From positions 62,001-126,000 of the forward strand of contig NZ_PIPJ01000002.1 in assembly GCF_003987135.1 (NCBI RefSeq): 64,000 nucleotides of DNA. The letters are read 5' to 3'. Shown one piece after another: positions 1 through 7,999 of this stretch (positions within the stretch are counted from its first letter, which is position 1; each line of letters starts with the position of its first letter). Below the pieces are notes generated by a model, which saw nothing but the letters and a program-made list of their open reading frames with translations, made no database searches and had not been told where the DNA came from. The stretch is from Aliidiomarina iranensis. Its GTDB lineage: Bacteria; Pseudomonadota; Gammaproteobacteria; Enterobacterales; Alteromonadaceae. The translations under genes and the position numbers were made by a program.

Positions 1-1383
1 GCCGATTATCGGCTTCCACACGACATTGACCAGGGTTTGTTGGAGCGAATGGAAGAGGGCATTAAACAACGCGAACAGGCTGATCCTGTGCGCTTAGTTT
101 ACGATAGGGCGATGCCAGAAGCGATGTTGAAGTTCCTGTGCAAGAAACTCCACATGAACGAGTATGATTCTCGAGTGGCTGGTGGGAGTTACCGCAATAC
201 CCGTGATTACCAAAAGTTCCCAAATTTTGGCCGCAAAAGCCTAGCGTATCCGCCCATGCCTGCGATCGAGCACCCGCGATTTTTGCGCGATAGTAATGTG
301 TTTGAAGTGATTGCGAAACGTGATGTATTACTCTATTTCCCGTACCATAAATTTGCGCATGTAACGGAGATTTTGCGGCAAGCAGCCTATGATCCTGCTG
401 TGCGCAAGATACAAATTTGCGTTTATCGCGTGGCCCCGAACTCGCGAATTATGCGTTCGCTGATGGAAGCGGTTCACAACAATAAACACGTTAAGGTTAC
501 GATTGAACTACAAGCTCGGTTTGATGAGGAAGCGAATATTGAACTTGCCAAAGAACTCACCGATGCAGGCGTGCATGTAGTGTTTGGCATTTCGGGTTTG
601 AAGGTGCATGCAAAATTATTTTTGATTCATCGCGAGGAGGCATCGGGCGTTCGCCGTTATGCCTATATTGGCACTGGCAACTTCAATGAGAAAACGGCGA
701 AGGTGTATACGGATTTTGCGTTAATGACCGCGAGCCCCGAAATTTGTAGTGACGTTGAGAACGTTTTTACCTACTTAGATACGCCTTACTTACGGCCAAA
801 CCTTAATAAGTTAATGGTTTCCCCAGTGAATTTGCGAGAACGCTTCGTAGCTCTGTTGGAGGTCGAAATTGCAAATGCGCAGCAAGGCAAGCGAGCCGAG
901 TTATTGGTGAAAGTGAATAATTTGGTGGATGAAGCCATTATTGTTCAGCTATACCGGGCTAGCCGGATGGGCGTTAAGATTCGCTGTATTGTTCGTGGTA
1001 TGTGCTCTTTAAGAGCTGGCGTACCGGGCCTAAGTGAAAATATTGAAGTGCGTAGTATCGTTGATCGATTTTTGGAACATCCGCGCGTATATTGGTTTTA
1101 TCAGGATGGGGCGAACAAGGTGTTTATGTCGTCTGCGGATCTAATGACTCGAAATATTGATCATCGCGTGGAAGTTGCGTGCCCGCTCGAGGATCCGGAA
1201 TGTAAACAACAAGTAATGGACATTATGCAGCTACAGTGGAAAGATAACTGCAAGGCTCGATTGATTGATGCAGACCAACGCAACGAGTACGTAAACCGTG
1301 GCAACAAGAAAAAAGTGCGCAGCCAAGTGGAGATTTTGAATTATTTGCTGGCACACGCTCGTAGCAGCAATTCTCCAGAATAG
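1..1383 (+). CDS. ppk: Polyphosphate kinase 1, C-terminal part (5' end outside window)
   Basis: Membrane-associated enzyme that reversibly transfers the gamma-phosphate of ATP to long-chain polyphosphate. The reading frame is open from base 1, so the gene starts upstream; roughly the C-terminal two thirds is present. The catalytic signature GLKVHAKLFLI is visible, with the His codon at 607-609 matching the autophosphorylated His435 of E. coli PPK. The second conserved His lies in RNIDHRVEV (codon 1162-1164). The chain ends close to the usual PPK1 C-terminus. ppx follows 10 bases downstream on the same strand, so synthesis and breakdown of polyphosphate are probably co-transcribed, as in E. 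coli. Confidence 0.96.
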   Translation, partial: ADYRLPHDIDQGLLERMEEGIKQREQADPVRLVYDRAMPEAMLKFLCKKLHMNEYDSRVAGGSYRNTRDYQKFPNFGRKSLAYPPMPAIEHPRFLRDSNVFEVIAKRDVLLYFPYHKFAHVTEILRQAAYDPAVRKIQICVYRVAPNSRIMRSLMEAVHNNKHVKVTIELQARFDEEANIELAKELTDAGVHVVFGISGLKVHAKLFLIHREEASGVRRYAYIGTGNFNEKTAKVYTDFALMTASPEICSDVENVFTYLDTPYLRPNLNKLMVSPVNLRERFVALLEVEIANAQQGKRAELLVKVNNLVDEAIIVQLYRASRMGVKIRCIVRGMCSLRAGVPGLSENIEVRSIVDRFLEHPRVYWFYQDGANKVFMSSADLMTRNIDHRVEVACPLEDPECKQQVMDIMQLQWKDNCKARLIDADQRNEYVNRGNKKKVRSQVEILNYLLAHARSSNSPE

Positions 1384-1393
1384 GCCCATCTTT

Positions 1394-2935
1394 ATGGTTA
1401 AACCCTCAGATCCAACATTCACGGCGGCAACCGAAGAGCCCCCGCAATTTGCTACTTTGGATTTAGGCTCAAACTCTTTTCACTTGTTAACGGCGCGGCT
1501 CGATAAGGGCACTATGCTTCCGGTGTTGCGTTTCAAAGAAAAAGTTCAGCTCGCCGCGGGCCTAAAAGCTCCCGGGATTCTCACCGAAGAGGCCATAGAG
1601 AAAGCGGTTTTAGCTCTACAAGGTTGCGCTCAGCGCTTGCAAGGGTTTAGCCCAGAACAAGTTCGTGTTGTAGCAACGCATACGCTACGTATTGCCCAGA
1701 ATAGTGATATTTTGTTGAATCGCGCTAAGGCTATTTTCCCGTTCCCTATCGAAATTATCTCGGGGCACGAAGAAGCTCGCTTGATTTACCATGGTGTGGC
1801 GCAAACTACAGCAATGGATAATAGCCGGTTTATTATCGATATCGGTGGGGGCAGTACCGAGCTTGCTGCGGGCCATAAGGTTTATCCGAAAATGGTGGCT
1901 TCTGTGAGTATGGGCTGTATTTCCTATACGGAACATTTTTTTTCGGCCGGTAAGCTGAGCCGTAAGCGCTTCGATAAAGCTATTATTTCAGCCCGGCGAG
2001 AACTTGAGGCTATGCAAGCGGATTTCCGCCCTTTCGCACTAGAGAAAGTGTATGGCACCTCGGGCACTATTAAAGCGCTGAGTACTTGGTGTGCTGCTCG
2101 GTTTGGTAATGCTGCCGACATGATTGAATTGCCGCAATTACATATCTTGATTGAATCGTTGATTGCGGCAAAAAATATTGCCGAAATTGATCTCAACACC
2201 CCGGAATTCGTTGGCTTAGAAATGGATAGATTGGCCATTATTCCCGGTGGTATCGCCGTTTTGATTGCCGTTATGGAAGAATTAGGTATACGGCAAATTC
2301 ATGCTCATGATGCCGCGTTGCGAGAGGGGGTGTTGTATCAATTAGCTGAGCAAGTGTTGGAACACAAAGATGTTCAGCAGCGCACTATTGATAGTTTGGC
2401 GCTTCGCTATGGCGTAGATACAGAGCAAGCGGCTAGGGTGCAAGCAACCGCACTTGAGCTTTTGGCTGCGGTGAAACAAGAATGGCAGTTGAAAGGAAAG
2501 GTATTTCGCCGCTTATTGAGTTGGGCGGCCTTACTTCATGAAATAGGATTTCACATTAACTTCAGTAGCCGACATAAACACGCAGGCTATATTTTGCAGC
2601 ATACGGATATGCCCGGCTTCAACCGCGAGGAGCAGCAGGCTACTGCGCTATTAGCCCGTTACTTTCGCAAGAAAATTGATGCGAGCGCATTTCCACCTTT
2701 TACCCTGTTTGAGACCTCTAAAGTTTTAGCATTGCTCGTGCTACTGCGTTTAGCGGTTGTATTTAACAATGATCGGCAACATTTATCGCCAATCACCCGT
2801 ATTGCTGTAAATGGCGCCACTTTGCGTATTTCCTTAACCGATATTGCTCTCGCCGACAAAGTGCTCATGGAGGATTTAGAATTTGAGCGGCGGCAATTCG
2901 CCAAACTGGGTATTTTCCTTTATGTTGGTGAATGA
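1394..2935 (+). CDS. ppx: Exopolyphosphatase (Ppx/GppA family)
   Basis: Releases phosphate processively from the ends of polyphosphate; family members can also act on pppGpp. It is 513 residues, the full length of E. coli Ppx. The N-terminal ASKHA-type fold shows the phosphate-binding motif TLDLGSNSFHLL (about residues 21-32) and a second glycine-rich loop IDIGGGSTELA (about 148-158). The C-terminal half carries an HD-like region with LLHEIGFHINFSSRHKHAGY (about 380-400). The gene sits directly behind ppk. Ppx rather than GppA is favoured by length and by the ppk linkage. Confidence 0.93.
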   Translation: MVKPSDPTFTAATEEPPQFATLDLGSNSFHLLTARLDKGTMLPVLRFKEKVQLAAGLKAPGILTEEAIEKAVLALQGCAQRLQGFSPEQVRVVATHTLRIAQNSDILLNRAKAIFPFPIEIISGHEEARLIYHGVAQTTAMDNSRFIIDIGGGSTELAAGHKVYPKMVASVSMGCISYTEHFFSAGKLSRKRFDKAIISARRELEAMQADFRPFALEKVYGTSGTIKALSTWCAARFGNAADMIELPQLHILIESLIAAKNIAEIDLNTPEFVGLEMDRLAIIPGGIAVLIAVMEELGIRQIHAHDAALREGVLYQLAEQVLEHKDVQQRTIDSLALRYGVDTEQAARVQATALELLAAVKQEWQLKGKVFRRLLSWAALLHEIGFHINFSSRHKHAGYILQHTDMPGFNREEQQATALLARYFRKKIDASAFPPFTLFETSKVLALLVLLRLAVVFNNDRQHLSPITRIAVNGATLRISLTDIALADKVLMEDLEFERRQFAKLGIFLYVGE

Positions 2936-2979
2936 AAATAACATGTGATTCGGGTTAAACAATCATTGAGGGAACGATA

Positions 2980-4302
2980 ATGCTGAACAGAATGTATCAT
3001 GTGTGGTTGGATGTACGAGCGAGCTTCTGGTTTTTACCCAGCATAATAGTGCTTACCTCAGTAGTGCTTGCTTTTTCCTTGATTGAACTTGAAGAGCTAA
3101 CTGCAGCTCAGTTCTTTGAGAACTGGCCACGGGCATTTGGCTCAAGCATTGATGGTTCTCGGAGCTTGCTCTCTACTATCGCGACAACCACAATCACGGT
3201 TACTGGCGTGGTTTTCTCGAGCACACTAGTGGCTTTAAGCTTAGCTTCTAGCCAATATTCATCACGTATTCTGCGCAACTTTATGAGCGATAAAGGCACT
3301 CAGATTTCACTTGGGGCGTTTTTAGGGATTTTCTCTTATTGTTTGATTGTTTTAAAAACAATCGGGGGCGAAGATGCCTTTGTTCCTTCTTTAGCGGTGT
3401 TGATGGGGCTGTTGCTTGGCTTTGTGGGTATTGGTGTGTTCATTTTCTTTATTCACCATATCGCACGCTCTATTCAAGCGAACCACATTTTGGCTGAGGT
3501 AGCAGTGGAAACCATTTGTGCTATTGAGAATCTGTATCCTAAGATAAGCCAGAGTTCAGATGAAGCAAAAGAAGAACAACCTTATTCTAACGCCGACATT
3601 GAAGCCACATTGCAGGGAACTGAGCGCTTCTGGCACCCGATTGTTGCGGACAAATCCGGTTATATTCAAAGCCTAGATACTTCTAATTTAGTTGCTTTTG
3701 CTGAGAAAAAAGGCGGTATTATCAGAGTGCAGGAAAGAGTAGGTGAATTTGCTGTTGCTGATGTTGAAGTTTTATCTGTGTATGGATTTCTACCAACCGC
3801 TGAAGAACAAAAAACCTTGGCAAATATGGTGGCTATTGGGCGGCAACGCACGGTTGAACAGGATATTACCTTCGGCATTCGGCAGTTAGTAGATGTTGCA
3901 TTGCGGGCACTTTCGCCAGGAATTAATGATTCGACCACTGGGATCATGTGCATTGATCAACTGGTGGCGATCTTTGCAGTATTGAATAAGTATCAAGTTA
4001 AATGTGCTTTTACTGGTGAAAGCAATGAGCTGCGCCTGTTACTCAAAGGCCCAAGCTATGAAGATTTGCTTTACTCAGCATTTGATCAGATACGACAAAA
4101 TGCACGTGGCAATGTGTGGGTACTAAAGCGTTTGTTAACCGCTCTGCAAGTGATCGCGAGCACAACCCATGAACATTCGCGATTAGAAAGTATTCGATTG
4201 CAGCTTGCGGCGGTAGTTGAAGTAATTAATGAGAGTGATGTCTCGAAACACGATAGGCTTATGTTGGCCGAAGCAGCAAAGGATATCACGCGAGTGGTTT
4301 AA
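2980..4302 (+). CDS. DUF2254 family inner-membrane protein
   Basis: A 440-residue predicted membrane protein of unknown function. The N-terminal part holds about four hydrophobic segments (around residues 15-35, 65-90, 110-130 and 138-160). A soluble C-terminal region of about 270 residues follows, containing the family-typical GIRQLVDVALRALSPGINDS stretch (around 300-320). The ATG is preceded by a good ribosome-binding site (gaggga). It follows ppx by 44 bases and may be in the same transcript. No catalytic motif is evident. The family assignment rests on recognition of the conserved central motif; function is unknown. Confidence 0.8.
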   Translation: MLNRMYHVWLDVRASFWFLPSIIVLTSVVLAFSLIELEELTAAQFFENWPRAFGSSIDGSRSLLSTIATTTITVTGVVFSSTLVALSLASSQYSSRILRNFMSDKGTQISLGAFLGIFSYCLIVLKTIGGEDAFVPSLAVLMGLLLGFVGIGVFIFFIHHIARSIQANHILAEVAVETICAIENLYPKISQSSDEAKEEQPYSNADIEATLQGTERFWHPIVADKSGYIQSLDTSNLVAFAEKKGGIIRVQERVGEFAVADVEVLSVYGFLPTAEEQKTLANMVAIGRQRTVEQDITFGIRQLVDVALRALSPGINDSTTGIMCIDQLVAIFAVLNKYQVKCAFTGESNELRLLLKGPSYEDLLYSAFDQIRQNARGNVWVLKRLLTALQVIASTTHEHSRLESIRLQLAAVVEVINESDVSKHDRLMLAEAAKDITRVV

Positions 4303-4329
4303 ATGATTAATTGGTATTTGCGGTTACAG

Positions 4330-4360
4330 CAACGGCGAGCGTTCATTTAACTCGCCGTTG
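4330..4360. terminator. Hairpin between convergent genes
   Basis: A perfect 10-bp inverted repeat, CAACGGCGAG / CTCGCCGTTG with an 11-base loop, lies between the DUF2254 gene and the convergent EAL gene. There is no strong U-tract on either side, so it may be a weak bidirectional terminator or an mRNA 3'-end stabiliser. Confidence 0.5.
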
Positions 4361-4376
4361 TTACTTAGCGTTGCCT

Positions 4377-5153
4377 TTAAAACGATTCGTAATCAATTTC
4401 CGGTAAACATTCAAAGCCAGGCTTTGCGAAATAGTAGCCTTGCATTAATTCAACACCGCGTGATTTAAAGTAGTTAAGTTCTTCTATTTTTTCTATCCCT
4501 TCGGCAAGCGGCGTGATGCCTAATCGCATGCACATGGTGATGAGGGAATCAGCAATGATTTGTTTAACTGTAATTTCGTGGACATCACGAACAAGCTCCA
4601 TATCGAATTTCATGATGCGTGGCTGAAAACTCGATAAAAGATTCAAGCCAGCGTGGCCAGCGCCGAAATCATCAATTGCGGTAACGAAACCTTGCTCAGC
4701 ATAGTGTTTAAAAATCTTCGTGAGGTGATCAGGGTTATGAACTTGTTCCGATTCGGTAATTTCAAACATTAAATTTTCGATCGGGAAATTACTCTCTTTC
4801 GCTGCTTGCAGTGTGCTCCGAATACAATGAGCAGGCTCATAAACCGCATTTGGCAGAAAGTTTATGCTTAACACTGAATCGAGTTTAAGTTTACTGGCTA
4901 ATCGAATGGCGGTAACTCGGCACGCTTGATCGAACATATAGCGGTTATCATCGGTTACTTGGCTAAGTATCGACCAAGCTGAGCTTCCATCGCAACCGCG
5001 CACTAGTGCTTCATAACCGAAAAGGGATTTGGAGCCAACGTTCACGATAGGCTGAAATGCAAATGTAAAATTAAAGGGCAGATCTACGGCACACTTGGTG
5101 CAGCCAATAACGGGCGACATGTCTTCTGGAAAAATAGTTTGCATTCGTTTCAC
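4377..5153 (-). CDS. EAL-domain cyclic-di-GMP phosphodiesterase
   Basis: A stand-alone EAL domain of 258 residues, predicted to linearise c-di-GMP to pGpG in the cytoplasm. The metal- and substrate-binding set looks complete: EALVRG near residue 50, NFLP near 98, FEITES near 131, DDFGAGHAGL near 162, the lysine of MKFD near 179, AEGIE near 218 and QGYYFAKP near 239. An N-terminal CTKC pair near residues 19-22 could bind a metal or form a disulfide but has no assigned role. It is divergent from the PAS-GGDEF cyclase gene across 271 bases, so the two may share regulation. Confidence 0.9.
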   Translation of the reverse strand: MKRMQTIFPEDMSPVIGCTKCAVDLPFNFTFAFQPIVNVGSKSLFGYEALVRGCDGSSAWSILSQVTDDNRYMFDQACRVTAIRLASKLKLDSVLSINFLPNAVYEPAHCIRSTLQAAKESNFPIENLMFEITESEQVHNPDHLTKIFKHYAEQGFVTAIDDFGAGHAGLNLLSSFQPRIMKFDMELVRDVHEITVKQIIADSLITMCMRLGITPLAEGIEKIEELNYFKSRGVELMQGYYFAKPGFECLPEIDYESF

Positions 5154-5424
5154 CTAGCAGAGCGTTTTAATATCATTTGTTCAGAGAATACCTGAATTGA
5201 TGTGGATGTAACAGGCTTGAGCTTTTTTATATTAGTAACGCATTATATACACGTATTAGGCCTCGCTGGTGTAGCTAAATCGCGTTGAACTCTCGCGATA
5301 AGGTTTTAGAGGCGTGAGTAATGTTATCGGCTTTATTTCATGAAACTTCAGTGTAAAGTGCGAAAAAGTATTCTAAACTGGCAAAATATTTGATTTATAT
5401 ATTTTTTAAAGGCCACCAAAACGG

Positions 5425-6720
5425 ATGAGCGATATTTTCTTGTTAAATGAAAATTCGAGTGAAGCTGAAAAACGTAATCTGAGCCGTTTAGTGAACACCG
5501 CTGTTGAGCAGTCGTTCAATGGTGTGTTGATCACCGATGCTAAACTGGGGCCTGATGGCCAGAAAATTTTATTCGCCAATTCTGCCTTTGCGAAAATGAC
5601 AGGTTACAGCCAAACCGAACTGATGGGAAAGACGCCACGAATTCTACAGGGCCCGAAAACGGATTGGAACGTGATTGCCGAGCTACGGAAAGCCTTAGCT
5701 GCTGGCGAGCACTTCACTGGTGTATCGGTTAACTATCGTAAAGACGGTACTTCGTATGATGTTGAATGGCGAATATCACCGGTGCGAAATGAATCAAACC
5801 AAATTAGCCACTTTATCTCGATTCAGCAAGATATCAGCGATTTAAAGCAATCGAATAAATCTGTTGCACTTCTCGCTGAGGCGCTCGATGCAGCTCAGGT
5901 AGCGATTATTATTGTTGATTTGAATGGCCGTATTGAATTTGCTAATCAAGGGTTTGAACAGCTTGTGGGCTATTCCTCGGAGGAGGCCAAAGGGCAGGAT
6001 GCTCGGTTTATTAAAACTCGCCAAGGAAATGAGGAATATTACGCTAACCTGCTAATTAACTTAGAAAGAGACCATGTTCACGAAGCGCGCTCGATAAACC
6101 TCCATAAAAACGGACTACCCGTATATTGTGATGAGAAGATATCGCCTTTGCATAGTGATACTGGTGAAGTAACTCATTATGTAGCCGTGATGAAGAACGT
6201 TACCAAACAGATGTTGCGGGAAACTGAGCTGGAGGAACAGGCATCAACCGATCCATTGACCTCATTAGCAAATCGCAGAGCAGGGCAAGCTAAACTTGAA
6301 GCCGCTTATGAGATAGCCCTCGATACTGGCGAACCTTTTTGCGTAATTATGGCGGATATCGATCATTTTAAGCCTATCAATGATGACTATGGCCACCAAC
6401 GAGGCGATGAGATTCTGCGTGAGATTTCGAAAGTAATTCTTCAGGGTATTCGCTCAAGCGATGTCGCCGTGCGCTGGGGCGGAGAGGAATTCCTAATTCT
6501 GCTACACAAGTGCACGAGCACTGATGTAGAAAAGCAGATTGATAGCTTGAGAGAGAAAATTGCTAAGATATCGTTCTCTGATGTTGGAACTGTAACCATG
6601 TCTTTTGGTATCGCCAGCTTCCGTAAAGGAGAAAAGCTCGAGGATTTAATTTCTCGGGCGGATAAAGCAATGTACGCCGCGAAAAAAGAAGGCAGAAATA
6701 AAGTAGTACTTGCTGAGTAA
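5425..6720 (+). CDS. PAS-PAS-GGDEF diguanylate cyclase
   Basis: A cytosolic sensor cyclase of 431 residues making c-di-GMP from two GTP. Two PAS domains (about residues 20-145 and 146-265), each ending in a PAC-like segment, precede a GGDEF domain (about 270-430). The active-site motif is GGEEF, and an intact RxxD inhibitory site (RSSD) stands five residues before it, so product inhibition is expected. PAS1 contains GKTPRILQG, very like the LOV core GRNCRFLQG but with Pro where LOV domains have the photoactive Cys, so it is probably not a flavin photosensor of the classical type. It is divergent from the EAL gene. Confidence 0.92.
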   Translation: MSDIFLLNENSSEAEKRNLSRLVNTAVEQSFNGVLITDAKLGPDGQKILFANSAFAKMTGYSQTELMGKTPRILQGPKTDWNVIAELRKALAAGEHFTGVSVNYRKDGTSYDVEWRISPVRNESNQISHFISIQQDISDLKQSNKSVALLAEALDAAQVAIIIVDLNGRIEFANQGFEQLVGYSSEEAKGQDARFIKTRQGNEEYYANLLINLERDHVHEARSINLHKNGLPVYCDEKISPLHSDTGEVTHYVAVMKNVTKQMLRETELEEQASTDPLTSLANRRAGQAKLEAAYEIALDTGEPFCVIMADIDHFKPINDDYGHQRGDEILREISKVILQGIRSSDVAVRWGGEEFLILLHKCTSTDVEKQIDSLREKIAKISFSDVGTVTMSFGIASFRKGEKLEDLISRADKAMYAAKKEGRNKVVLAE

Positions 6721-6782
6721 TGAACCTTCATCGCCGTGTTTACGTAATCTGAGTTGCTCATCCTTATTACGGAATATCGGTT

Positions 6783-7025
6783 ATGCAAGAACATGAAAAA
6801 TCTCGGATTATAGAAATGGCTTGGGAAGATAGAACACCTTTCGAAGCCATTGAAGCAACCTTTGGCTACGCCGAAAAAGACGTGATCAAATTGATGCGCA
6901 GTAACTTAAAACCCTCCTCTTTTCGCCTTTGGCGTGAACGTGTTAGCGGCCGTAAAACTAAACATAAATCACTGCGTTCGCCGGATGTTTCGCGCGGCTA
7001 TTGCCCCACGCAATATAAGCGTTGA
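6783..7025 (+). CDS. TIGR03643/DUF2805 family small protein
   Basis: An 80-residue protein of unknown function. It shows the family hallmarks: a Trp/Met-rich N-terminal segment (IIEMAWEDRTPFEAI), VIKLMR, then LKPSSFRLWRERVSGR with KTKH. A basic helix-turn-helix-like composition suggests nucleic-acid contact, but that is inference. The family is recorded mostly in marine bacteria. The ubiG start lies 84 bases downstream on the same strand. Confidence 0.82.
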   Translation: MQEHEKSRIIEMAWEDRTPFEAIEATFGYAEKDVIKLMRSNLKPSSFRLWRERVSGRKTKHKSLRSPDVSRGYCPTQYKR

Positions 7026-7108
7026 ACTCGCTACCCACTCACTTTATTTTCGAACAACGAATAAAAAGCGTTCAAATCACTCGTTTTTTTCTTTCTAAGG
7101 CGGCTCTA

Positions 7109-7915
7109 ATGCTCGATAAAACTAAAAAAAACTATCTCTCAACAGCCGATACAAAGGTAGATTCATCATCCGGCGATAGAAACGAGAAGGCAAGAGGCGC
7201 ATATGAATCGGAAGAACTGGCGAAGTTTGATGCACTTGCCGAAGAATGGTGGAATCCAACAAGTAAATTTAAAAGCGTGTTGGCGTTCAATGCGGTCAGA
7301 GTAGATGTAATTATTCAAGGTATTTGCCAGCACTTTCAACGAGATGCTGCCAAGCCAAATGCCCTCAAGGGGATCAGAATCTTAGATATTGGCTGCGGCG
7401 CTGGATTGATTTGCGAGCCATTGGCTGAACTTGGTGCGGAAGTTACCGGAATCGATGGTAGTGAGATGAATATTAAAGTTGCTACACAACATGCAAAAAG
7501 CTCTGGGCTCAGTATTAGCTACCAGCATGCGTTGGCAGAAGAGCTGGATAATTCTCAGTTATTTGATGTCGTGCTCAATACGGAAGTGATTGAGCATGTT
7601 ATCGACCAAGACGCATTAGTTGAAACCTGTGCAAATTTAGTTGCTGAAAAGGGGATGTTAGTGATGGCTACCTTAGATCGCACGTTTAAATCTTTTGTGG
7701 TGGCTATTATCGGCGCTGAATATGTATTACGAATGCTCCCGCGAGGAACACATAATTGGCGCTTTTTTGTGAAGCCAAGGGAAATGGAACAAAAATTAGC
7801 CCAGCATCACTTTAAGCTCTTTATTCGCCGAGGGTTTGCTTTTAACCCGCTAACGCGGAAATGGCGTGTAGAAACAAAGCCGAATGTGAATTATATGCAG
7901 ATGTTCTGTCGTTAA
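7109..7915 (+). CDS. ubiG: Ubiquinone biosynthesis O-methyltransferase
   Basis: SAM-dependent enzyme for both O-methylation steps of ubiquinone synthesis. The ATG at 7109 is chosen because it follows an AAGG site by 8 bases and the homologous sequence starts soon after; the frame is open further upstream to 7022. The 268-residue product has an N-terminal extension of about 25 residues over typical UbiG. Family features seen: FDALAEEWWNPTSKFKSVLAFN (the Ubi-specific N-terminal region), SAM motif I ILDIGCGAGLICEPLA, VLNTEVIEHV and the C-terminal LFIRRGFAFNPLTRKW. It stands alone, as in many gammaproteobacteria. Confidence 0.93.
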   Translation: MLDKTKKNYLSTADTKVDSSSGDRNEKARGAYESEELAKFDALAEEWWNPTSKFKSVLAFNAVRVDVIIQGICQHFQRDAAKPNALKGIRILDIGCGAGLICEPLAELGAEVTGIDGSEMNIKVATQHAKSSGLSISYQHALAEELDNSQLFDVVLNTEVIEHVIDQDALVETCANLVAEKGMLVMATLDRTFKSFVVAIIGAEYVLRMLPRGTHNWRFFVKPREMEQKLAQHHFKLFIRRGFAFNPLTRKWRVETKPNVNYMQMFCR

Positions 7916-7951
7916 TATACCGATTGGCGTTAAGTGAGTTTCTGTTAATGA

Positions 7952-7979
7952 ATTGCCCGTTGTTTCATCAACGGGCAAT
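7952..7979. terminator. Hairpin between ubiG and convergent protease gene
   Basis: Perfect 11-bp arms ATTGCCCGTTG / CAACGGGCAAT with a 6-base loop lie between two convergent stop codons. The U-tract is poor, but position and symmetry fit a shared bidirectional terminator. Confidence 0.55.
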
Positions 7980-7999
7980 GAACTCCTTAAAATGAGCGA

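Noticed and set aside
5154-5424. Sigma-70 promoters in the EAL/GGDEF intergenic region
   Set aside because: AT-rich with several TATA-like hexamers, but none with a convincing -35 at proper spacing.
5425-5850. Photoactive LOV domain
   Set aside because: The adduct-forming cysteine is replaced by proline.
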